Made by a program: the position numbers and the translations under genes. DNA of 40,595 bases. Origin: Myxococcales bacterium (GTDB lineage: Bacteria; Myxococcota_A; Polyangia; Polyangiales; Houyiibacteriaceae). Position 1 is the stretch's first letter. Each line of letters opens with the position of its first letter. Shown one piece after another: positions 25,457 through 34,224 of the stretch. The DNA lies in contig JAHEEE010000035.1 of assembly GCA_024640845.1 (NCBI GenBank), forward strand, positions 1-40,595, in the 5' to 3' direction. Below the pieces are notes generated by a model, which saw only the letters and a list, made by a program, of their open reading frames with translations, did no database searches and was not told where the DNA came from.

Positions 25457-26478
25457 GAGGCTTGCTTTGTGAGGCCTCTCCAAATGATTGGGTGCGCCTT
25501 CATCCACGCCACGTTCCGATAGATTGGCGAGCTTCTGTCGGGAACGAGACCAGAGGCATAAGCGTCTCTCAGCTCTCGGACCGCCACGACGAGATCGCGC
25601 TCTGGTTCGAAGCCGATTCGGTCGCGAGCCTTGTCGGCACATAAATGATAGGAACGCGGATCGTCCGACGGAACGGTCTCGATCGGCAGAGATGGATCCA
25701 ACTCGCCTTGAATCATCTCTGCAAGCGATCTGACCGACGCGTTCGCACGACAGACATTGAAGGCCTCGCCCGAGATCGTGGAGGCCGGAGCGTCGAGCAA
25801 GGTTCTGTAGAAACGGCTCAGGTCTCGCACGTGCACGTTCGGCCGCATCTGTGCACCCCCGAACACTCGGATCCGGCGGTCGGTGAGGGCTTGGTCGGTG
25901 AGGAGGTTGATGGTGAGGTCGAGTCGGAGCCGCGGCGAATAGCCGCACACGGTGGCAGAGCGAACCGATACACCCACGAAGTCGTCATCGACCAGACTGT
26001 TGAGGATGTCCTCTCCCCGCGCCTTGCACTCGGCGTAGATGGTGATCGGCTCGAGCGGCAGGTCCTCGGTCACGTTCTCCGTGTCTTTCACCCCATAGAC
26101 GCTCGCTGAGGACGCGTATAGGAACCGTTTCACGCCGTGCCGCTTTGCAGAACGCATCAGGTGGTCGACCGCATCTAGATTGACGCTTTTGGTGACCTCC
26201 GGATCGAGAGCGGAGCTCGGGTCGTTGGAAATCGCGGCGAGATGGATGACCGTTTCGAAGCTTCCTCGCGCCAACACGGAGTCGACGAAGCCGAAGTCCC
26301 GAATGTCGGCTCGGATCCTTCTGCATCGGTCATGCACCATTGGGTCGGAGCTCGGATCCGTCCCGTAGAGGAATGCATCGAGCACGGTCACGTCGTGACC
26401 CTGCCCGACGAGCTCGGGCACGAGCACTGCACCGATGTAGCCCGCGCCCCCCGTCACGAGTATCTTCTTGTCTGACAT
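25453..26478 (-). CDS. NAD-dependent epimerase/dehydratase (extended SDR)
   Basis: Extended short-chain dehydrogenase acting on nucleotide sugars. 341 residues. Rossmann motif GGAGYIG at the N-terminus, HLAAISNDP, the SSASVYG segment and the catalytic YxxxK as YAECK are all present. ATG at 26478 with GGGAG upstream; the longer open frame is rejected because it crosses the intergenic region into the divergent HAD gene. First gene of an operon with the DegT aminotransferase, kinase fusion and flippase-like protein. UDP-glucose 4-epimerase-like or heptose epimerase-like; the exact reaction is open. Confidence 0.92.
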   Translation of the reverse strand: MSDKKILVTGGAGYIGAVLVPELVGQGHDVTVLDAFLYGTDPSSDPMVHDRCRRIRADIRDFGFVDSVLARGSFETVIHLAAISNDPSSALDPEVTKSVNLDAVDHLMRSAKRHGVKRFLYASSASVYGVKDTENVTEDLPLEPITIYAECKARGEDILNSLVDDDFVGVSVRSATVCGYSPRLRLDLTINLLTDQALTDRRIRVFGGAQMRPNVHVRDLSRFYRTLLDAPASTISGEAFNVCRANASVRSLAEMIQGELDPSLPIETVPSDDPRSYHLCADKARDRIGFEPERDLVVAVRELRDAYASGLVPDRSSPIYRNVAWMKAHPIIWRGLTKQAS

Positions 26479-26528
26479 CGTCTCCCCTCGTTCGGCACAA
26501 GATATCCTATTCAGCGAATGAATGAAAA

Positions 26529-27188
26529 ATGACGACATCTGCGGTTCTCTTCGATATGGACGGGGTTTTAGTCGATTCGGCGTCACTTCATCTGCGAGCG
26601 TACGAGCAAGTGTTCGCTCAAGCAGGGCTCTCCTTCACCGAGGAGGCGAGAACCGCAGTTCGAAACGGCAAGTCGCGGTCCAACGTCCTGAGCATCGCGC
26701 TTCCGGACGCCCAGCCGAGCCTGAGGAGCGAGCTCGGAGATGCCAAGCCCGAAGCGCTACGCGCACTGCTCGAAGATCACGGGGATTGCAGCATGCCGGG
26801 GGCGATCGAAACCGTGCGTGCTCTCGAGCATGCCGGTGTCCCGATGGCTGTAGTGACCAACAGCCGCACGCCCGAGATCTGGCTCGCGAAGCTCGGGATC
26901 TCGAACCAGATAAGCGTCGTGATTTCGGGCAACGATGTTTCCATTCCCAAACCGGCCGCGGAGGGGTACCTCTGCGGCGCGGCGCGTCTCGGTGTCGTTC
27001 CTGATCGCTGCCTCGCGCTCGAAGATTCGCGTGACGGCTGGATGGCTGCTCGAAGCGCAGGAATGCGGGTCGCCGTGGTGGCGAAGGAACGACCCGCATG
27101 GCTCGATGCCGAAACCGTGCGCTTGAGCGAGCTCGATCCGATTCAGATCCTCCATTTGGCGGGGCTCAGTTCGGCAGCTCGCCCGTAG
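26529..27188 (+). CDS. HAD-family phosphatase/phosphoglucomutase-like hydrolase
   Basis: Haloacid dehalogenase superfamily subfamily I, 219 residues. Motif I DMDGVLVDS (nucleophile and acid Asp), motif II TNS, motif III Lys in PKP, and motif IV LEDS are all present, with an alpha-helical C1 cap. Likely removes or transfers a sugar phosphate, consistent with a glycan locus (for example a heptose or hexose phosphate phosphatase). It diverges from the epimerase across only 50 bp, and its 3' end overlaps the convergent membrane glycosyltransferase by 23 nt. ATG at 26529 is preceded by an A-rich stretch but no strong Shine-Dalgarno. Confidence 0.9.
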   Translation: MTTSAVLFDMDGVLVDSASLHLRAYEQVFAQAGLSFTEEARTAVRNGKSRSNVLSIALPDAQPSLRSELGDAKPEALRALLEDHGDCSMPGAIETVRALEHAGVPMAVVTNSRTPEIWLAKLGISNQISVVISGNDVSIPKPAAEGYLCGAARLGVVPDRCLALEDSRDGWMAARSAGMRVAVVAKERPAWLDAETVRLSELDPIQILHLAGLSSAARP

Positions 27189-28989
27189 GCGGATGATCGT
27201 CTGTGTAGGGCTCCGCTCCCATGTTCCCGTTGGGAATTCCGCGGTCGGCGGCTTCGTCGATGGGTATCAGCTCCAGCCTGCACGGATTGTCGCTCCACAA
27301 CAGGACGTACCCCTCACGACCTGGAAACGCAGCCAGCAACTTCCGGTCTTGCTCGATGGACAGATGATTGGCCCAGATGATGTCGTTCTGGAAATCTGGG
27401 TCATTGACCGGCCACCAAAACACGAAATGCCTCGGAAGGCCGGCCCGGTTCGAGTAACACATGTCCGCCCAAGGGCGGTTCGAGAATATCACCGCATTTC
27501 GAATACCGCTTTGCTCGATCGCATCGAAGGGACGGCGAGTCATCTCGCCGATATCGCGCACGGCTTTCAAACGATAGGGCGTGAACAGCAAGAGCGACGC
27601 GGCTACGAACGAAAAGACCAGGTTTCGAGGCAGAGAAGCGGCGTCGGTCGAGACCTTCGCGCCCCACGCCGTCGCCCGCTGACATCCGAGCAACGTCAGA
27701 ACGAGAATCGGCAGGGCCAACTCGAACCAATGCGTTGGTCCGAAGGTGTCGATGCCGGCATCGAACAAGCCAAGATGAGTAGCGACGTAGGTGGCGACGC
27801 AGGCCCACCACATGTTGGCGGACCGAAGACCGATCGCCAATGGCAGGAGTCCGAGAGACAGGGGCCAGCCGAATAAAGACATGTTCAGACGCAAGATGCC
27901 GACGCTCGCCATGCTGAGCATCTCATCCAGTCCACCCGTCGCCATCATGACGGTTGCGCCGACCCGCATGGGCATGACGTGAGTGAAGCGTAGCCCGTTC
28001 TCGACGCCGTACTGAAAGGCCCGCTGGTACGCGACACCAAAAACCGACCCAGTGAGCTCGGCGTTGACCAGGAGAAACACGGCGCCAAGCATGGACGTTG
28101 GGATGGCGAACCACAGCAGGTTGATGAAGCTGCGGTTCCTGAGCTGTGTCCACAACCAAAGCAAGCCCCACGGGAGACCGACCGCCACGGCGGAGGCGGG
28201 CCGCACGAAGAACGCCACCGAAAGCGCCAGCCCGAATCCAAAATGCGTGGCAGGACCCCCGCCCCGAAGCGCCAACCCGGCGAGCCACATTGCATACACC
28301 AGCGCGCCGAGGGCAGAGGTGTGAGACATCTCCGTCGCGGCCGCGATTTGAATCATCGGCGATGTGAGAAATACCAGGACGCCCACCCGCGCCCAAGTTA
28401 CTCCGACGACGTCTTTCAACAGCTGGTAGAGCGCCGGGACCGTGGCACCCGAGACCAACGAATTCACATAACCTGTCGCACCAAAGGGGATACCGATCGC
28501 CATGATGGCGGGCCATCCGAGAAAGTACTGTGAGTACATTCTCCCGTCGTTGACCATGAACGCATGGTCGAAGAACAGCTTCAGTGGGTGCGAAGGTGCG
28601 GTCAGCCGACCGGACGCAAGCAGCGCAGCCGAGAAGCGGTAGACGGCTTCATCATCGGCGACGGCGCCGCCCGAGAGCACCAAACAACGGATGATGGCCG
28701 GAATCGCGATTGCGAGTCCGGTGGCGACGAAGACGAACCAACGCCCATCTTCGACAAAGAACGGGGAGAACCCGCGTGACACGCCCACTGCAATGCAGGC
28801 CGCCCCAGCGCCACCCAGGAGCCCGTAAAACATCGTAAAGGCCACGAATTGGTAGTGTGGAAATCCGAGGTTTCCTAGCCCCAGGGCGTAGCCACCTTGG
28901 GCGGGCGCCATGAGCTGGAAAGCAGCCCAGAACGAGAGCCCTAGCAGGATCAGGAGGAGCGCGGAGGTGTTGCTTCGTCGCTTTTGCAA
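27166..28989 (-). CDS. GT-C type membrane glycosyltransferase (ArnT/PMT-like)
   Basis: Large polytopic membrane protein of 607 residues with about 12 helices and a C-terminal soluble domain (about 480-607). The loop after the third hydrophobic helix contains VADDEAVYRF, matching the acidic DDE-type catalytic loop of GT-C glycosyltransferases, which use polyprenyl-phosphate sugars on the periplasmic side. No acceptor can be named. The frame starts at TTG 28989 directly before the first helix; no good ribosome site is seen, so a short shift is possible. Convergent overlap of 23 nt with the HAD gene. Confidence 0.8.
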   Translation of the reverse strand: MQKRRSNTSALLLILLGLSFWAAFQLMAPAQGGYALGLGNLGFPHYQFVAFTMFYGLLGGAGAACIAVGVSRGFSPFFVEDGRWFVFVATGLAIAIPAIIRCLVLSGGAVADDEAVYRFSAALLASGRLTAPSHPLKLFFDHAFMVNDGRMYSQYFLGWPAIMAIGIPFGATGYVNSLVSGATVPALYQLLKDVVGVTWARVGVLVFLTSPMIQIAAATEMSHTSALGALVYAMWLAGLALRGGGPATHFGFGLALSVAFFVRPASAVAVGLPWGLLWLWTQLRNRSFINLLWFAIPTSMLGAVFLLVNAELTGSVFGVAYQRAFQYGVENGLRFTHVMPMRVGATVMMATGGLDEMLSMASVGILRLNMSLFGWPLSLGLLPLAIGLRSANMWWACVATYVATHLGLFDAGIDTFGPTHWFELALPILVLTLLGCQRATAWGAKVSTDAASLPRNLVFSFVAASLLLFTPYRLKAVRDIGEMTRRPFDAIEQSGIRNAVIFSNRPWADMCYSNRAGLPRHFVFWWPVNDPDFQNDIIWANHLSIEQDRKLLAAFPGREGYVLLWSDNPCRLELIPIDEAADRGIPNGNMGAEPYTDDHPPTGELPN

Positions 28990-29125
28990 GTTCGCCGAAT
29001 GCTAGCCGAAGGCTGGCTCCCCAAAGAAAAGAATGGCGGCCCCGGGCGGCTCTCGTGTGCGCTTCGCGAAGACCACGTTGTTTGGTTCGATATCGACACT
29101 GTTGCTAGACTCGCCTTGCGTTCAC

Positions 29126-29887
29126 ATGAGCCAGACAATCGCAGATTCGAATCAGACGCCCAACGACGAGACCCTCGTGGTGGTGGTCCCTTGCTACAAC
29201 GAGGAGGCCAACGTCGAGCAGACTGTTCAGGCGATCCGCTCGGTCGCCTCAGAGCTTCCCTTGAAAGTCGACGTCTTGCTCATCGACGATGGATCGTTGG
29301 ATGGAACGAAGACCAAGATTACGAGCCTGTGCAACACGTACGGCTATTCCGCGATGTACAACGAGGAGAATCGTGGCGTCGGCTGGTCGCTGATGGAGGC
29401 CTACAAACGCATCGACAAAGATCATTGGGTCACCATCATGCCCGGTGATAACGAGATCGAGTTCGCCTCGATCAAGGGATTCGTCGCGATGCGTGACGAC
29501 TTCGACCTAATTCTCGGCTACCTCCAGAACCCCGTGATCCGTCCTCTCGGGCGGAGACTCTTCTCCGTAGCCTACATGCGTACGGTACAAGTGCTCTATG
29601 GGTTCTCGTTTCGTTATCTGAATGGGATGAAGCTCTTTCGCGCTCGCGTCTTCCAAGGGGTCGACGTCGAAGCCTCGGGCCATGCGTTCAACTCCGAGCT
29701 GATCGCCAAGGCGATCCTCCGTGACCCCGCGCTCCGAATTGGAGAGGCCCCCTTCGTGGCTCGCGGACGCGCAGCCGGGAACTCGAAAGCGATTCGCCCG
29801 TCGGCGGTCGCACAGTCGGTCCTCGAGGTTGGCCGCGGGTGGCGTTCAGTCGCCCAGTATCGCGAACGGGTGACGCGAGGAGACTAG
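29126..29887 (+). CDS. Family 2 glycosyltransferase
   Basis: GT-A fold inverting glycosyltransferase, 253 residues. Seen: VVVPCYNEEANVEQT at the N-terminus, LLIDDGSLDGT, and MPGDNEIE in the place of the metal-binding DxD. It resembles the polyprenyl-phosphate mannosyl/glucosyl transferase branch but lacks the long C-terminal membrane helices, so it is probably peripheral. ATG at 29126 chosen because the conserved core begins 20 residues later; the open frame extends upstream to 29033. It stands alone on the plus strand with the divergent GT-C gene upstream and a 4-nt convergent overlap with the next gene. Confidence 0.9.
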   Translation: MSQTIADSNQTPNDETLVVVVPCYNEEANVEQTVQAIRSVASELPLKVDVLLIDDGSLDGTKTKITSLCNTYGYSAMYNEENRGVGWSLMEAYKRIDKDHWVTIMPGDNEIEFASIKGFVAMRDDFDLILGYLQNPVIRPLGRRLFSVAYMRTVQVLYGFSFRYLNGMKLFRARVFQGVDVEASGHAFNSELIAKAILRDPALRIGEAPFVARGRAAGNSKAIRPSAVAQSVLEVGRGWRSVAQYRERVTRGD

Positions 29888-30951
29888 AACCCGAGCAACT
29901 GGCTGAGGCGTGCGCCGACCCTCTGCATCTCAGCGATTTGGTAGCGCATGTCGACCGGGATCGAGAATGACCGCCGGGACAGCTGTACATGGAGCTCGGG
30001 AACCCCTGCGAGCACCGGTTCGTCGAGCGGCCATAGACGCGACGGGTAGATCCGGTCTGCGATCAGGCCTTTGCGCACTCGATCGCACTCCTCGACCTCG
30101 TCGAACACGCAAAATGCAGAGAACGGAGTCGATGCACTCGATCTCGGCACGAGAATTCGAAAGCCTCGCGCTTCGGGCGCTTGCTGCACCAAAGCTTCGA
30201 AGTTGCGCGTCTGGATCGTGTTCCACTTTTCGAGGGGAAAGGTTGCTAAGGTCGCGCGAGAGAGCGGCGTGACCCGCGAGATTGCCTTTCCGAGCAAGCT
30301 GTGTTCGCCCGACTCGAGGAGGGGTCGAAACTCTTCCTTGGTCACAGGATGCCCCTCCAGGTAGAGACGTTTCAGAAGCATGCCACTTAGCTTTCGGAAA
30401 GCGCCTCGTTCGAGCGTCGAGGTGACCTCCGGCAGATCCCCGAGCGAGTGGCCCCTTGGCGACCAGACCGCGCCTCCGTCCGGGAGCGGGTAGAGCTTAC
30501 GGAGTGAAGCAATACAGAAATCGGCTTTCGAGCTCCGGGCCCAAGCCGACGTAGGCGAGTGTGTGTGGTCCTCGATGATCGCCGCCCGGAATCCGTTCGG
30601 AACCACCAAGTCGTCAGCCGTTCGCAGACCGAAGTAGTTCATGACTAAGACCGCATCACCCGGCTCTTCGCGGATGACCGAGAGGTCCAACGCGGCGCTC
30701 AACGGGCTGTCCGGATACAGCCTGAGCTCTATCCCGGCGCTCGCGATCGCATGCACCACTTCCTGACAGAAGTAGCTCGGCACCCACCATCGCCGATGCC
30801 GACCAAGCCTGGCGATCACTCTCAGCGCATCGCGTCCGGACCCGGTCAGGATTCCGCCATCCCAAGGTCTCGGGTCCGACGGCGGGCCCACCTCGAAGTC
30901 GGCAACGTGGAAAAGGGATCCGACCTCCCAGCGCTTGGGATCGCGCGTCAT
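29884..30951 (-). CDS. PLP-dependent aminotransferase-fold protein (DegT-like, divergent)
   Basis: 355 residues with the landmarks of fold type I PLP enzymes: LTGSGRDALR near the N-terminus, VPSYFCQEVV, IIEDHTHSP with the ring-contacting Asp, and SLRKLYPLPDGGAV with the candidate Schiff-base Lys. It is more divergent than the copy at 24350 and lacks the SxHxxK form. It could act on an aminosugar or be a non-transaminase member of the DegT group (for example a dehydratase). ATG at 30951 overlaps the preceding sulfotransferase stop by 4 nt; last gene of the 36353-29884 operon. Confidence 0.8.
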   Translation of the reverse strand: MTRDPKRWEVGSLFHVADFEVGPPSDPRPWDGGILTGSGRDALRVIARLGRHRRWWVPSYFCQEVVHAIASAGIELRLYPDSPLSAALDLSVIREEPGDAVLVMNYFGLRTADDLVVPNGFRAAIIEDHTHSPTSAWARSSKADFCIASLRKLYPLPDGGAVWSPRGHSLGDLPEVTSTLERGAFRKLSGMLLKRLYLEGHPVTKEEFRPLLESGEHSLLGKAISRVTPLSRATLATFPLEKWNTIQTRNFEALVQQAPEARGFRILVPRSSASTPFSAFCVFDEVEECDRVRKGLIADRIYPSRLWPLDEPVLAGVPELHVQLSRRSFSIPVDMRYQIAEMQRVGARLSQLLGF

Positions 30952-31760
30952 CTCAAGAACCTAGCGAGCTCGGTGCCCTCCAGCTCGGAGAAGATGACTT
31001 CTTGGATCTCCGGTTGTAACTCCGAACGCCACCGGTCTTTCACGGCGGGCGACCGAAACACCGAGTAGTCGCCCGGGACGGATGTCATCTGCGACTGGCG
31101 GAGAAAGCGGGCCGTTTGCTCCGTGTACTCGAGACCGAGCCAATCAAATAGCGATCGGGTCTGTTGCTCGGCGTCGTCGACGAACGTCTCGTAGCGAACG
31201 ATCCGAAACTGCTGAGGCCGCTCGGCGGACAAGCGCAAATGCAGTCGAGTGACCGAGCACCAGTCGTCGAACCCGAAGAAGTCGCCATAGCCAGACTTCT
31301 TTGCGGCCCCGGAGCGCCAGTGCTCCAGAGGATTCGCGTCGGGCGGGAACTCTTTCGGAGCCGTGAGCCAGGAGTGCATTGCGCCGCAGGGGTGTCGAAC
31401 AACGGCAAGCATCTTCAGCTCGGGCAAAAGGGCGAGCATCTCCTCCGTGAGGTTCTGGAAGCGGTTGTACTTGATGACCAGCAGGGGCGGATCGGCCTGC
31501 TTGACCTCGAAGGTCGGATACTCTCCCGCCCTTCGCCTCTCGGTCTGGTTCATGAACTCGTTCTCGGACGAGTAGGCGCCGCGCAGGACCCGCTCCCAGT
31601 CTTGGCGAGTTGCTCCCTCTCTGACCTGGTTCTTGAACTCGTAGGAGAACAAGGGCGACATCTTGTATCGAACCTCCGGGCTACTGTCGACGACCTGGCC
31701 GATCCAGCTCGTTCCCGATCGAGGCATCCCGGTGATTGCCGCGACACGCTGGTACATCAT
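30948..31760 (-). CDS. PAPS-dependent sulfotransferase
   Basis: Transfers sulfate from PAPS to a hydroxyl or amine, here probably of a glycan or lipid. 270 residues. The 5'-phosphosulfate loop reads TGMPRSGTSWIG near the N-terminus and the 3'-phosphate site VVRHPCGAMHSWL (about 121-133); the C-terminal region has the expected DYSVFRSPAVKDRW-like segment that closes the PAPS site. Two adjacent ATG codons (31760 and 31757) precede it; either works, overlapping the methyltransferase stop. Cytoplasmic, as no signal is present. Confidence 0.9.
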   Translation of the reverse strand: MMYQRVAAITGMPRSGTSWIGQVVDSSPEVRYKMSPLFSYEFKNQVREGATRQDWERVLRGAYSSENEFMNQTERRRAGEYPTFEVKQADPPLLVIKYNRFQNLTEEMLALLPELKMLAVVRHPCGAMHSWLTAPKEFPPDANPLEHWRSGAAKKSGYGDFFGFDDWCSVTRLHLRLSAERPQQFRIVRYETFVDDAEQQTRSLFDWLGLEYTEQTARFLRQSQMTSVPGDYSVFRSPAVKDRWRSELQPEIQEVIFSELEGTELARFLR

Positions 31761-32458
31761 CGTGGTCCCGGCTTCATGACTGCGTTGAAGCGGTAGTGCG
31801 AAGTGTTGAGGCGCTCATCCTGGGCGAAGAACTCGGCTTCGTAGCCGTGCTCTGTGGCGATCCGCTGGATTTCAGCGCGGGTCCACCATCGCCCCATGAC
31901 TTCTTTTCCCTCTTTGCGCTGCTGTTCGTAGCTGGCGCGGCGCTCCGGTGTGTCGAAGAAGCTCCATTTCGCTTCCTCGTCGAGAACTCCGGAAAACAGG
32001 ACTCTTGAGTGGGGTGGGCCGGTCGGCGCGATGCCCCCGAGAATCGCGGCGAGGTCGTCGGGGCTGAAATACGCCAAGGACTCGATCATGCAGACCTTGT
32101 CGAATACCCCATCCACGAGTTGCCCGAGCTCGAGAACGGAGCCCTCGATGTACTCGACGTTCTCGCGCGCGTGGTGGGCCCGAGCAACCGCAACCATTGG
32201 TTCGGAGAAATCGACTCCGACGACCGCTCCGCAACGCTCGGCGAACTGGGCGCTCAGCAGCCCGTTTCCACAACAGAGGTCCAGAAGTCGATCGTTCGGG
32301 CCCAATTGCAAACAGGCGACGACCTCTGCAACGACTGCATCGAGCTCGGGGGCCGGCGTGGGCACACCGCCGTTGGCGGTCCTCCCCACCTGCCGGCGAA
32401 AATCGTCATCGGCGAACTCTCGCGGGAATCGCGTCCAATACTCGCGCCAATCGATCAT
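31757..32458 (-). CDS. SAM-dependent class I methyltransferase
   Basis: 233 residues with the class I SAM-binding motif LLDLCCGNGLLS, VVGVDFSEPMV as the post-beta2 acidic segment, and a downstream SLAYFSPDDL region. The Cys-Cys in motif I is a common variant (DLGCGxG to DLCCGxG). ATG at 32458 chosen because GGAGG lies 9 nt upstream; a TTG at 32467 overlaps the previous stop but has no room for a ribosome site. Located between an aminotransferase-fold gene and a sulfotransferase, so probably an O- or N-methyltransferase for the same glycan. Confidence 0.88.
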   Translation of the reverse strand: MIDWREYWTRFPREFADDDFRRQVGRTANGGVPTPAPELDAVVAEVVACLQLGPNDRLLDLCCGNGLLSAQFAERCGAVVGVDFSEPMVAVARAHHARENVEYIEGSVLELGQLVDGVFDKVCMIESLAYFSPDDLAAILGGIAPTGPPHSRVLFSGVLDEEAKWSFFDTPERRASYEQQRKEGKEVMGRWWTRAEIQRIATEHGYEAEFFAQDERLNTSHYRFNAVMKPGPR

Positions 32459-32463
32459 CTCGA

Positions 32464-33402
32464 TCAACCTCCTAGCTCCGTAAGTGCACCGCTCAACGTT
32501 TCGACGATGATCCCGATGTCCTCGGTTCCCACATCCTGGTGAATCGGTAGGTTCAGAATCTTTCGCGACACTTCGTGAGAGGTCGCGAACCTGTCTGGCT
32601 CGATCGCGTCGACCAACGTGTGATAGAGCGCGACCACGCCAACGCCTTGCGCCCGCATTCGCTTGTAGACCTCGAATCTATCTACATCTTCGATGAGAAT
32701 GGGGAGGTTCAAGGGAGCGGTCCCCTCCGACAGGAGCGACCAGAACTGGCTGATCCCCGGAAGGCCATCAAGCGCCGCCGCAAGTGCCTCGTAGTTCCCG
32801 ATCCGCCGAGCGGCGATCTCCTCGAATAGAGCGTCGCGCCATAGGCGAACGGGCAGTTCCGACGCGCGTGACTCGCGGGGGAGCGTTCCGGGCTCGAGCG
32901 CGTCGCGATTGGTCTGCAAGATGCCGCCGTCACTGCAGGGCAGCACCTTGTGAATTGAGAACAGCGCGAAGTCTCCAATCTCTCCGATTCCACGGCCGGG
33001 CAGATCCAAGCAATGGCAACAGTCTTCGACGAGTACGGCGCCTGCATCGTGGCACAGCGTCTTCGCCTTTCGGAGCTCCGGCTGCAAGCTAGCAAAGTAA
33101 TGGATTGCCATGCCCGCGAACACGTCGCCCCGTGCCAGCTCGTTCTCCAGACTCGTGAGATCGATTTCGAGCCGTTCGTCGACACGGTAGAACGAGTAAG
33201 GAATCCCTAGCTCGGTCAAAGGGTCGAGGATACCAGAGCCCTCGAGGGGCGAATGGCCGATGTAGGCGGGAAGCACGATCCTCGAAGAGCCCCCCGGCCA
33301 AAGATGCCTGAGGAGGTGGCGAAACCCGTCCCGCGCCCGGGTAGAAAATGCCCGGTCACGAATGAAGCAGTGCTGGTCGATCGGCTCCTTTTCGACCGTC
33401 AT
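32464..33402 (-). CDS. DegT/DnrJ-type PLP aminotransferase-fold protein
   Basis: 312 residues, short for the family (usual about 370). Seen: LVEDCCHCLDLPGRG with the PLP-ring Asp, and FSIHKVLPCSDGGI with the Schiff-base Lys in the expected SxHK form. The N-terminal region is compressed, lacking a full NFGPG/GSGTAAL-type glycine-rich segment, so the substrate pocket may differ. ATG at 33402 overlaps the wbqC-like stop by 4 nt. Third PLP protein of the locus, suggesting more than one amino sugar or a stepwise pathway. Confidence 0.82.
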   Translation of the reverse strand: MTVEKEPIDQHCFIRDRAFSTRARDGFRHLLRHLWPGGSSRIVLPAYIGHSPLEGSGILDPLTELGIPYSFYRVDERLEIDLTSLENELARGDVFAGMAIHYFASLQPELRKAKTLCHDAGAVLVEDCCHCLDLPGRGIGEIGDFALFSIHKVLPCSDGGILQTNRDALEPGTLPRESRASELPVRLWRDALFEEIAARRIGNYEALAAALDGLPGISQFWSLLSEGTAPLNLPILIEDVDRFEVYKRMRAQGVGVVALYHTLVDAIEPDRFATSHEVSRKILNLPIHQDVGTEDIGIIVETLSGALTELGG

Positions 33403-34124
33403 CGTTGGCCCCGCTCAAACTGCTCTCGTGCGCGGGCGAGGTGCTCCGTGATTGTGCTGACTGAACACCACATCATCACGTCGATGACCGAAAGCATCGG
33501 GATGAATTCATACCCGCGAGGCTCGTAGCAGAGCTCGTCGAATTCGCGGATCGTCAGCTTGACGCCGATCTCTTCGAATGCGCGCGGGTCGAAGAGGTTC
33601 CGCCCTCCCGGCGGGTTCACATACTCGGTGGCGCCCATGGCTTCGCTGATCCGCAACGCCCAGTCGCCCGGCCCCTCTACCGGACCGATCGGAAGGTCCA
33701 TCTCCGAGAAGAAGGAGCACGCGAAAGGAATGTCGAGCCGCAGGCATACCTCCGACAACATATGGGTCGAGAACTTCACAAGCGAGTCCGTATCCGCGCC
33801 AAGGCAGCGCTCGAGCAACTCGCGGGTATCGTCGAAGAAAGGGGCTTTCTTTCGGTAGTGCTCTACCTGTCGAAGGATCAGGTCGCGCCAGTCGCGCTCG
33901 GGAGCCAGTCGCACATCTCGAATGGGCGTTCCACGGTGCACCTTACCGGTCTTCGCCTTGATGTACTGCCACCCTGACGACGGGTGCAGGACACGATTTC
34001 TGACCATCCAGCTCTTCGCGCGAAAGTCTGTCACGTCGAAGACGACCCATTTGTCGCACAAAGAGATGAGATCGAAGTACCCGAGCGCGGGCGCAAAATA
34101 CGGCTGCATGATGCCTAGCCTCAT
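33399..34124 (-). CDS. WbqC-like family protein
   Basis: 241 residues matching the WbqC family of O-antigen clusters: the N-terminal MQPYFAPALGYFDLI, YIKAKTGKVHRGTPIRDVRL after the first third, and C-terminal SVIDVMMWCS are the typical conserved blocks. The biochemical role of the family is not settled; members are found with aminotransferases in aminosugar-acylation pathways. ATG at 34124 lies 10 nt after a GC-rich hairpin, which may influence translation. 100 nt downstream of the sulfotransferase gene. Confidence 0.88.
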   Translation of the reverse strand: MRLGIMQPYFAPALGYFDLISLCDKWVVFDVTDFRAKSWMVRNRVLHPSSGWQYIKAKTGKVHRGTPIRDVRLAPERDWRDLILRQVEHYRKKAPFFDDTRELLERCLGADTDSLVKFSTHMLSEVCLRLDIPFACSFFSEMDLPIGPVEGPGDWALRISEAMGATEYVNPPGGRNLFDPRAFEEIGVKLTIREFDELCYEPRGYEFIPMLSVIDVMMWCSVSTITEHLARAREQFERGQR

Positions 34125-34133
34125 CGTCGCTGT

Positions 34134-34148
34134 GCGGCGAAACGCCGC
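34134..34148. repeat. GC hairpin and C8 tract in the 5' leader of the wbqC-like gene
   Basis: GCGGCG-aaa-CGCCGC, a perfect 6-bp stem with a 3-nt loop, lies 10 nt upstream of the start codon and is followed on the plus strand by a run of eight C. It would sit over the ribosome site on the minus-strand mRNA and could lower initiation; slippage at the C-run is possible. Confidence 0.4.
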
Positions 34149-34224
34149 CCCCCCCTCGTCGGAACTCTAGCATGCCAGTAGCCAGTGATGCCTTTTTTGG
34201 CTGGAAACGACGACCTGATGCCGC

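Noticed and set aside
34190-34200. T6 run as an intrinsic terminator
   Set aside because: The T-run is on the plus strand where no gene ends; on the minus strand it is an A-run and no stable stem precedes it.
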